A stretch of 64,000 nucleotides of DNA, taken from assembly GCA_030388825.1 (NCBI GenBank), contig CP128835.1, forward strand, positions 372,001 through 436,000. Direction: 5' to 3'. Made by a program: the position numbers and the translations under genes. Below the pieces are notes generated by a model, which was not told the origin of the DNA, made no database searches, and saw nothing but the letters and a program-made list of their open reading frames with translations. Within the stretch, counting starts at the first letter, position 1; each line of letters begins with the position of its first letter. The stretch is from Rossellomorea sp. AcN35-11 (GTDB taxonomy: Bacteria; Bacillota; Bacilli; Bacillales; Bacillaceae_B). This document shows positions 54,800-61,721 of the stretch, in pieces.

Positions 54800-54887
54800 A
54801 AAAAAAGAAGACCCACTAAACGCACTGTTTAATAGAATCTTCCCCTGATTATGCTTATCCTATGTCTTGAGGGGATTTCCCCCTATT

Positions 54888-55730
54888 TTAACATGAATCA
54901 TGTTCTTTGATTGTGACCAATGCATTGATTTCCCCGCCGATCATGATGATGATTCCCGTTAGGTAGAACCAGATCATAAGAACGATGATTCCCCCTATGC
55001 TTCCATAAGTGGCTGAATAGTTCCCAAAGCTTCCTACGTAATAAGAGAAAGCGAGTGATACCAGCACCCAGCCAAGTGTCGCAAAGATCGCCCCGGGGAA
55101 TGCACTGAGGCATTTGATCCGTTTACTTGGGGCAAAGTAATACAGCCCAACGAATATGATGAACAAAATGATCGGACTGATCGCCCAGCGGATACCGTTC
55201 CAGATCGCGAGAAATTGTTCGGAAAATCCGAATTGAGAAAATAATAAAAGTCCGATCTGCTTTCCGAAAACAGGGAGCAACAGGGCCACGACGAAGACCA
55301 GAATCATGGCAAATGTCAATAAAACAGACATAAGGCGCGTGACAATGAAAGACCTTGTTTCTTCTACATCATACGCACGATTCAAACTTTTCACGATGGC
55401 ATTCATCCCATTGGATGCGGACCAGATGGTGGCAATGATACTGACAGAAAGCAGTCCGGAATTGCGATTGGACATGACATCCTGAAGGGTTTCTTCAATC
55501 ATGGACATCGTTTCACCTGGCGCAAAATCCCTGACCAGACCCAGGATGTCACCCTGCTCCACAGGCAGATAGGGCAGGAGTGTGACGATAAAGATCAACA
55601 GTGGAAAGAGAGATAAAAGAAAGTAATAGGCAATTTGGGCTGCCAGTCCCGTAACATCATTCGTACTGATATTCGAGAAGAGATTCTTCGAAAATCCTTT
55701 CCATCCTCCTTTGACCGTTTCTTCCGGCAT
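54888..55730 (-). CDS. yfkH: YihY/virulence factor BrkB family membrane protein (YfkH-like)
   Basis: 280-residue integral membrane protein of the YihY/BrkB family (six helices). Typical segments: DVTGLAAQIAYYFLLSLFPLLIF near residue 25 (shown in part as AAQIAYYFLLSLFPLL), IWSASNGMNAIVKSLNRAYD near 105, FAPSKRIK near 205 and YSATYGSIGGIIVLMIW near 240. Older annotation as ribonuclease BN is not supported for this family; function remains open. It lies 18 bases downstream of the YtxH-type gene, probably as an operon, and B. subtilis has the same yfkH-yfkI-yfkK order. Confidence 0.87.
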   Translation of the reverse strand: MPEETVKGGWKGFSKNLFSNISTNDVTGLAAQIAYYFLLSLFPLLIFIVTLLPYLPVEQGDILGLVRDFAPGETMSMIEETLQDVMSNRNSGLLSVSIIATIWSASNGMNAIVKSLNRAYDVEETRSFIVTRLMSVLLTFAMILVFVVALLLPVFGKQIGLLLFSQFGFSEQFLAIWNGIRWAISPIILFIIFVGLYYFAPSKRIKCLSAFPGAIFATLGWVLVSLAFSYYVGSFGNYSATYGSIGGIIVLMIWFYLTGIIIMIGGEINALVTIKEHDSC

Positions 55731-55748
55731 ATCCTCACCTCGTTTAAT

Positions 55749-56168
55749 TTAGTAACCTTTGAATGAAGAAGCGATCGGCTGATTTTCTTCATCCTGTGTC
55801 GACAGTTCATTTGAAGTTTCCCGATCTGAAAATGTTTCTTTATAGGCTTCTGAAGAGTCCTCAAAGGTTTCTTTTGTCTCTTCGATGATTTCTTTCACCT
55901 GCGGGGTCATGCCCTTGATTTCTTCTACTTTTTCATTGATGAATTGAATATCCCTGCTGACCTGATCGGCAGTTGTGCGCAGTTTCTCATACACTTCCTT
56001 GCCGGACTCCACAAGTGCCTGGGGATTTTTGGTATAGGATGCGATATAGTTCCCGCTGTTCTTTAAAGATGTCCCCACCTCCTGCCGGGTCGTTCTGTCC
56101 AACAGGGAAAGAAGACCCCCTGCAACAGCACCTAAGAAAATCCCTTTGTAAAATTTATTGCTTCCCAT
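55749..56168 (-). CDS. YtxH domain-containing protein (YfkI-like by position)
   Basis: 139 residues: a short hydrophobic glycine-rich start (YKGIFLGAVAGGLLSLLD), then a long amphipathic helical region (EVYEKLRTTADQVSRDIQFI, EIKGMTPQVKEIIEETKET) and an acidic tail. This is the YtxH/gas-vesicle-protein-like form common among Bacillus general stress proteins. GAAGGAGGG lies 8 bases before the ATG. Function unknown. Confidence 0.78.
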   Translation of the reverse strand: MGSNKFYKGIFLGAVAGGLLSLLDRTTRQEVGTSLKNSGNYIASYTKNPQALVESGKEVYEKLRTTADQVSRDIQFINEKVEEIKGMTPQVKEIIEETKETFEDSSEAYKETFSDRETSNELSTQDEENQPIASSFKGY

Positions 56169-56211
56169 ATGTAATACCCTCCTTCAAATGATGATTCTTT
56201 TTTAATAATGT

Positions 56212-56346
56212 TCATTCATAATGGCTGCTGCTAGATTCTAAAAGGGTGTCATACGGACCTGGACCGTATTCAAGAAATATGTATCTCCACCAGGTCCCGG
56301 AGCCCGAACACACCCCATGATGATTCAGCACCTCTTCACATTCCAT
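56212..56346 (-). CDS. Uncertain short ORF in the yfkI-yfkK spacer
   Basis: A 44-residue reading (ATG at 56346, AGGGTG 9 bases upstream) gives MECEEVLNHHGVCSG and EYGPGPYDTLLESSSSHYE. The frame stays open upstream to about 56436 without an ATG and with sensible composition ([20 protein letters not shown]). It could be a small gene with a damaged start. No family recognised. The rest of the 56169-56604 spacer shows nothing I can support. Confidence 0.3.
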   Translation of the reverse strand: MECEEVLNHHGVCSGSGTWWRYIFLEYGPGPYDTLLESSSSHYE

Positions 56347-56604
56347 TCGTTTCGTCACCCTGCTATTGACAGGACCTCTTTTATTAGTTTCTCTAAGGAT
56401 GGCTAAAGTTCCTTCATGAGGTTCTTCAAACTCGATCAGACCTGTTCGAGGATCTCTCCTGCCTTATTATTACCTACCTCTTTCCCATTCCTTTCTAGTG
56501 TAAAACATTCCACGAAAAAAATCCCACTCGATGTGATGTTGACAGGGTGGACGAATCATGGAAAGATAAATGTAATGAATACAAGCCGGAAAGGACGGTT
56601 CAAG

Positions 56605-56826
56605 ATGGATTTATCAAAAAACACAACAGAAAATATCGAATACATGGTTACAGCCATTAAGGAAAAATTGAAGATCGTCAATGCAGGTGCTGTAAAGCCG
56701 GAAGATTTCAACGAAGAAATGTATGAAGATCTTCACGATTTATATGAAATGGTAGAACGCAAGGAGCGATTCAGTCCAAGTGAGATGACGGCAATCATTG
56801 AAGAAATGGGTAATCTTCGCAAGTAA
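56605..56826 (+). CDS. yfkK: DUF1128 family protein YfkK
   Basis: 73-residue helical acidic protein matching DUF1128 along its length ([55 protein letters not shown]). Function unknown. The start at 56605 has AAAGGAC about 7 bases upstream; an in-frame extension to 56416 lacks a site and does not resemble the family. Confidence 0.9.
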   Translation: MDLSKNTTENIEYMVTAIKEKLKIVNAGAVKPEDFNEEMYEDLHDLYEMVERKERFSPSEMTAIIEEMGNLRK

Positions 56827-56836
56827 GCATGTAAAA

Positions 56837-56882
56837 AAGGGACATTCCCTCAAAGGTACACATACCTTGGGGAATGTCCCCT
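56837..56882. terminator. Bidirectional terminator
   Basis: AAGGGACATTCCC (56837-56849) pairs with GGGAATGTCCCCTT around an inner AAGGT/ACCTT stem, between convergent yfkK and yfkM. Confidence 0.85.
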
Positions 56883-56887
56883 TCCAT

Positions 56888-57403
56888 TTATTTAGACAAG
56901 AGCGCCAGTGATTCCCTGTTGAAAGCCGGGATATCATCCGGCGTCCTGCTCGTCACCAGCTGGTTTCCGCAAACGACGACTTCTTTGTCCTCGTAAGTTA
57001 CACCTGCATATTCCATATCAACTTTAATGGACTTGAAACCCGTCGCTTTGCGTCCTTCCAGGGCTTTAGCCGTGATCAACAGCTGCGGGCCGTGACAGAT
57101 CGCGAAGACCGGTTTCTTCTCATCCATGAAATGCTTGGTGAACTTCACAAAACGGTCGTCTCCCCGAAGCTGGTCAGGAGAGAATCCCCCAGGTAACAAA
57201 AGGGCATCAAAATCTGAAGGATTCACGTTATCGATGCTCTCATCGATGGTCACCTTTGCTTCTCCCTGCTTCCCTTTCACTGTCTTCCCTTTTTCTTTCT
57301 CAATCGTCACAACGAAGTGACCTGCTTCTTTAAACGCCTTCTCAGGATCTGTAAATTCTACGTCTTCAAACATGTCCGTCAATAACGTCGCTATTTTAGC
57401 CAT
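56888..57403 (-). CDS. yfkM: DJ-1/PfpI family protein YfkM (general stress protein 18)
   Basis: 171-residue type 1 glutamine-amidotransferase-like protein. The nucleophile elbow AICHGPQLLI carries the reactive cysteine near residue 103, with the PfpI signature DFDALLLPGGFSPDQLR before it and TSRTPDDIPAFN after it. Members act as deglycases, proteases or chaperones. Start at 57403 (MAKIATLLT) is set by GGGAGTG 9 bases upstream. A SigB-type promoter precedes it, in agreement with B. subtilis YfkM being a general stress protein. Confidence 0.88.
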   Translation of the reverse strand: MAKIATLLTDMFEDVEFTDPEKAFKEAGHFVVTIEKEKGKTVKGKQGEAKVTIDESIDNVNPSDFDALLLPGGFSPDQLRGDDRFVKFTKHFMDEKKPVFAICHGPQLLITAKALEGRKATGFKSIKVDMEYAGVTYEDKEVVVCGNQLVTSRTPDDIPAFNRESLALLSK

Positions 57404-57446
57404 AAAATGAAACACTCCCAATGTTTGTTTTGATCACACTTGTACT

Positions 57447-57471
57447 TTACCCGGCCTGACAAAAACAAAAC
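57447..57471 (-). promoter_or_regulatory. SigB-type promoter of yfkM
   Basis: GTTTTG (complement of 57466-57471) and GGGTAA (complement of 57447-57452) with a 13-base spacer, close to the SigB consensus GTTTAA-N13-GGGTAT. Confidence 0.7.
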
Positions 57472-57473
57472 CC

Positions 57474-58809
57474 TTATTTATCCATCGTAAATTGGGAGAA
57501 GATCGTATTTCTTTGCACTTCATACACGGTTTCCCCAGCTATATGATTGATGATCTGAATGTTTCGGTCTACAGCCAGTCCCAGATTCGTCGCCCCTGCC
57601 CCGTGAGAATGCTCGAGATTCGTCACCGTAAAGAAGTGATGATCACGGTCCGGCTTTTCTTTAAATTCCAGCTTATACTCCCGGGTGACTTTATACTTCT
57701 TGTCATCTTCCCACACAATCTTATCCTCGAACTCCTCAAAGAACCAGTCGGGGATATTCGGCTTATAGCCGGTCGCCAGGATGACCTTATCCGAATGGTA
57801 TGAAAAATCACGGTCTTCCTGCCATTGCCGGCAGCTCAAGACGTAACCGTCATCCTCTTTCCGGATCTCATCCACTTCCGTTAGTGGCTGGATCGTGATG
57901 TCCGGCGAGTGTTCACTGACTGAATGATTGTAAAGAATGTTGTAAATATGATTGAGGGTGTCAGGATCGATTCCGTTTCTGAGCTGATCCAGGGTTTTAA
58001 GGGCATCCATCCTCTTTTCATATGTCAGTCCATGAAAATAGTCCACATAATCAGGGGCGAAGAATTCCTGGCCGAGCTTTGACGATTCGAGCTGCAGAAT
58101 CCCTTCGGAACGGGTCAGCCATGTCAATTGATATGGATGATCCTTCTGTTCCTTTAATAAATCGAAGAATACTTCTGCTGCACTCTGTCCTGATCCGACA
58201 ATTGTGATGGAAGCCGCCTCCATCGTCGTGTCCTTATGAAAGAGATACTTGCTCGTATGATATACATCCTGATCAGGGAGGCCTTCCATTCCATCTAAAA
58301 TCAGAGGCTTACTTCCCGTCCCCATCACCACGTGTTTCGTGTAATACATCTCCCTTTCGTCGGTCAATCGGTTATCGACCACCACTTTATAGCAGTCGCC
58401 TTCATCTGTGACGCCTATCACTTCACTGTGAAATTGGCAAGCTTGAAAGCTGAGCCACCACCCAGCGGGCATAATCATTGTACTCCTGCCTCGGCATCTC
58501 AAACTTTTGAAAAAAGAAAAACTTATATAAACGATTATGGGTATGTAAGTAATTTAAATAACTGTAACGGCTTTGTGGATTGGCAAACGTCACCAAATCG
58601 GCAATAAACGGTACCTGCAGATCGGTAAGGTTGATTAACATGCCGGGATGCCACTGGAACTCGGGTGTCATGTCAAAAAACTTTACCCTTAGGTCTGTCT
58701 TCTCCTCCATCAACGCTGCCAAACTTAAATTGTATGGACCAATCCCAATCCCGATACAATCATATACATCCTGTCTTTTCAATTGGCTCTCCTCCACATC
58801 TGTATTCAT
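57474..58809 (-). pseudogene. Lysine N6-hydroxylase / ornithine N5-oxygenase family protein (frameshifted in this sequence)
   Basis: Flavin monooxygenase of the IucD/SidA family that N-hydroxylates lysine or ornithine for hydroxamate siderophores. The 5' frame (58423-58809) has the FAD site CIGIGIGPYNLSLAAL and FQWHPGMLINLTDLQVPF; the 3' frame (57474-58502) has the NADPH site ITIVGSGQSAAEVFFDL, LATGYKPNIPDW and HGAGATNLGLAVDRN. The frames overlap; one extra T near 58437-58446 explains the break and restores a protein of about 440 residues. No siderophore synthetase lies nearby, so it would act with genes elsewhere. The indel may be a sequencing error. Confidence 0.83.
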
Positions 58810-58927
58810 TTTTCTATTTTTACCCTAAAATGATGGGTGATTACCCTCTTTTGTGTAAATAATTGTGCTGCTTTCATGATCAATCTGTTCAAGAAAGGAG
58901 AATTTGAGATAGGGGGTGCAGGTTTTT

Positions 58928-59136
58928 TATCGGGTTTCATGGATATTTTATCGACTTTGAGATTTTTTTTATCGACTTTGGGCTCTATTTTATCGACTTT
59001 GGGATTTATTCTATCGACTTTAGTGGCTATTCTATCGACTTTGGGATTTATTCTATCGACTTTAGTGGCTATTCTATCGACTTACGGATGATATTATCGA
59101 CTTTGGTCTATAATCTATCAACCAAGGATAACCACA
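58928..59136. repeat. 21-bp tandem repeat array (ten units)
   Basis: The core TATCGACTTTG or a near variant starts at 58928, 58949, 58970, 58991, 59012, 59033, 59054, 59075, 59095 and 59116, a strict 21-base period (one step of 20). Units in the middle are near identical (TATCGACTTTGGGATTTATT or with TAGTGGCTATT); the outer ones are degenerate. It fills the spacer between the hydroxylase and methyltransferase genes. The ILSTLGF readings on + are a by-product of the period. Confidence 0.85.
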
Positions 59137-59163
59137 TCAAAAAAACCGATCCCCCAACAAGGA

Positions 59164-60153
59164 TCAGCCTTTCCTGAAGATCATTACATACCATCCTCCT
59201 TCTTTTACGATGGGCTCGACGGACTCGACTTTAAAATCCGTCTTTCCTGCCAGTGTTTCCATTTCCTTCTGTGAAGGGATTGGATACAGGTTATGGAAGG
59301 TCATGAAAAAGCTGTTGAAGGCACTGGAAAACTGCTGCCCGTGCCTGGATTTCTGCATAGGGGTCAGCACGAAGAACAAGCCTTCCGGTTCGAGCCAGGA
59401 GGATGCCCGTTCAAAAAATTCCAGGCGCTCCGAGGGATCGATATAGTGAAAGAGATTATTGGCCATGATCATATCAAAGAGCTGTCCGGGTTCATATTCA
59501 TGGAGATCTTTGCAGAGGATGTCGATATTTTCATAGTCTTGAAGGGACTCTTCTGCCGCTTTTGCGACAGCTTCATGAATCTCGATTCCAACCATTCTCT
59601 TATCAGGATATCGGTCTCCTATTCTTTTCACATATCCACCTTCTCCGCAGCCCAGGTCCAATATTGAATTCACGTTGTATTTTTTAATCGCCTTCTGTAC
59701 CTTCGGAAAGGCGAAGCGTTCCAATAGAATCGACGTTTTGGCTACAGTGGAGCCGTGGACATGGGAGTTGAAGTGCTGCTTCGACTGGTTTCTTAATAAT
59801 TGAGGATAGGACAGCAGTGCCGGAATGTGCAGCTCCATCATTTCTTTTAATAAGATCCCCGAAGAATGGGGATCCTGCTTTGAAGTCGGCAGCTTCCAAC
59901 GGTTCCTCGTCATGACTTTGTCGCCCTCCACCCGCTTCATATGCTTGATGGTTATGCCGACCTCCACCCATTGTTCGAGGAGATCCATTTCGATATTCTT
60001 AGAAAGGGCCACCTCCTGGATGGAGGAAGGATGACTAAAACTGTCAAACAGGTCCATCTCATAGCCCACATAGGCATGCCAGCTGTATAGAAACGGCACA
60101 TTTTTCTTCATCCATGTTCGTGCCCTCCATACTTTCACCATTTCACCAATCAT
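59164..60153 (-). CDS. Class I SAM-dependent methyltransferase
   Basis: 329-residue methyltransferase. The SAM-binding motif I is ILDLGCGEGGYVKRIGDRY near residue 163, followed by MVGIEIHEAV, DILCKDLHEYEP and MIMANNLFHYIDPSERLEFF. A helical N-terminal part of about 130 residues resembles the dimerisation/winged-helix region of natural-product O-methyltransferases. The start at 60153 overlaps the monooxygenase stop by 4 bases (ATGA) and has AAAGGGGG 8 bases upstream, so the two are coupled. A shared small-molecule pathway is likely; the product is unknown. Confidence 0.8.
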   Translation of the reverse strand: MIGEMVKVWRARTWMKKNVPFLYSWHAYVGYEMDLFDSFSHPSSIQEVALSKNIEMDLLEQWVEVGITIKHMKRVEGDKVMTRNRWKLPTSKQDPHSSGILLKEMMELHIPALLSYPQLLRNQSKQHFNSHVHGSTVAKTSILLERFAFPKVQKAIKKYNVNSILDLGCGEGGYVKRIGDRYPDKRMVGIEIHEAVAKAAEESLQDYENIDILCKDLHEYEPGQLFDMIMANNLFHYIDPSERLEFFERASSWLEPEGLFFVLTPMQKSRHGQQFSSAFNSFFMTFHNLYPIPSQKEMETLAGKTDFKVESVEPIVKEGGWYVMIFRKG

Positions 60154-61466
60154 CGTAGTGCCCCCTTTCCTTTCCATGGATAATCCTGTTTGTCTGTAAA
60201 TTTCGTGTTTGCTTTATCTTCTTCTGTAAGCGATTCATTCCTGATCGGAAGCATCCCCCCCTGGACCATTCTGTCATAGAGGGTTTCCCTCCACATTCCG
60301 AGGCCCGATATGTTCAGCATCTGCTTGTAATGGGAAATCGAATCTCTTTCCATACGCTGGAGGCTCTTATTTCGGATCCAGCCAACCGGGCGATAGGGAT
60401 AGGAATAGACAAGGGCGGACAAATGACTGAGATGCATTTGATGGGCAACCCTTCTCTTTCTCACCTTCGGATACCATTCCAGATTGGCAGGGTCCAATTT
60501 CCCCTGTGAATACATGTCACATAATAATTCCCCGAGAATGCCGCCGTCCTGGATCGCCATGTTCATTCCTTCGCCGGCCATGGGATGGACCGTATGGACG
60601 GCGTCACCAAGGAGGGCAACATGGTCCTTTACATAGGTGTCTGCATGATACTTCAGCGGGACCATGAGCTGGATCTTCTTCCAGTCCTCGATTTGGTTCA
60701 CATATCCATCAAGGTCAGGACACATTTGGATATAGAGTTTATGAAACTCTGAAATTGGCTTTTTCCTAAGTGTTTTATATTCACCTGCCGGAATGAGATA
60801 GACGGACCTCACTTCATCAGCCGGTAAAGGGAAGAGCCCCAGAAATGATTGATATGTAGAGATGATTCGGCCTTTCACCATTTCCTTTGGCCGCGGGAAT
60901 GTCACCGTTAAAAAATGATGATTGTACTTTTTTTCCTTCACTTCCACTCCCATATAGTCACGTGTGACAGAGCTCCTCCCCTCTGCACCGATGATGAAGT
61001 CGCTGTGAATCTCCCGTTCTTCTTTGATTGTACGATCCTCGATGATCACCTTATGACCCTCTATTTTCTTGCATGCCGTATTCGGATAATAATGAAAGGA
61101 AGGGTACACCTCCCCTTTTTCCCTGAGAATGTCCTTCAACGTTTCATGATGGATCATGAGTGAATAGGGATATTGGCTTGGGAGGATCGAGTAGCTCATG
61201 GTTGAATTCTCCACTTCCGTATTTGCCTTTCTCAGTTCAATAAGCTCCAAATCGGATATGATGTGGCCATTTTCAAATACGGAGTCAATGACGTCCAATG
61301 AATCAAATATTTCCAGACTTTTCGGCTGGAGGAGCTCACCCTTGTAAACAGAACTTGGGCCTGGCAATCGTTCGACTACTGTTACATCGATATTGCACTG
61401 TGCTAACTTCAGCCCCAGTGTCAGGCCGCCGATTCCTCCGCCACTAATAAAGACGTTCGTCTTCAT
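60150..61466 (-). CDS. FAD-dependent aromatic-type monooxygenase
   Basis: 438-residue flavoprotein hydroxylase (UbiH/PHBH-type). The FAD motifs are FISGGGIGGLTLGLKLAQ at the start, IIGAEGRSSVTRDYMG (DG-like motif, near residue 157) and LLGDAVHTVHPMAGEGMNMA (GD motif, near 288). The order matches enzymes that hydroxylate aromatic, quinone or polyketide substrates. It is coupled to the methyltransferase gene (4-base overlap). Together they look like hydroxylation and methylation steps for one scaffold, for which no synthase lies in the window. Confidence 0.83.
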   Translation of the reverse strand: MKTNVFISGGGIGGLTLGLKLAQCNIDVTVVERLPGPSSVYKGELLQPKSLEIFDSLDVIDSVFENGHIISDLELIELRKANTEVENSTMSYSILPSQYPYSLMIHHETLKDILREKGEVYPSFHYYPNTACKKIEGHKVIIEDRTIKEEREIHSDFIIGAEGRSSVTRDYMGVEVKEKKYNHHFLTVTFPRPKEMVKGRIISTYQSFLGLFPLPADEVRSVYLIPAGEYKTLRKKPISEFHKLYIQMCPDLDGYVNQIEDWKKIQLMVPLKYHADTYVKDHVALLGDAVHTVHPMAGEGMNMAIQDGGILGELLCDMYSQGKLDPANLEWYPKVRKRRVAHQMHLSHLSALVYSYPYRPVGWIRNKSLQRMERDSISHYKQMLNISGLGMWRETLYDRMVQGGMLPIRNESLTEEDKANTKFTDKQDYPWKGKGALR

Positions 61467-61675
61467 CTCTCCTCACCTCTTTCTTCCTATTTATCCTATT
61501 ACCAGAATGTTGAAACTTGCCGATGTGCTCTCACCTGACTGTCATGAGTAGACAAGTTTTTCACAATGGGAGGAGAAACGAGGAATTTGCAGAATGCTCT
61601 ATTTCCCGGAAAATACGAGGGATTTCTGCTCTCATCCCTTGCGGTACATTCATTTTTTGTCGAAGTAGAATCGAC
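61467..61675. other. Spacer upstream of the monooxygenase operon
   Basis: No gene supported. A GAGGTGAGGAG-type ribosome site lies just before the monooxygenase start. The remainder shows no clear promoter. Confidence 0.4.
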
Positions 61676-61680
61676 AAAAA

Positions 61681-61716
61681 AACTCCTGAACAAGAGTCAC
61701 CTCTCATCCAGGAGTT
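61681..61716 (-). terminator. Rho-independent terminator of the PAS kinase gene
   Basis: AACTCCTG (61681-61688) with CAGGAGTT (61709-61716), inner partial pairing, seven T on the minus strand (61676-61682 on +). Confidence 0.85.
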
Positions 61717-61721
61717 TCACC

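Noticed and set aside
58837..59091. Open frame on + with ILSTLGF heptads, resembling a repeat protein
   Set aside because: The heptads follow from the 21-bp DNA repeat being a multiple of three. No ribosome site fits, and the frame simply spans the array.
58928..59136. CRISPR array
   Set aside because: Units are directly adjacent with a 21-base period; there are no unique spacers of 30-40 bases and no cas genes.
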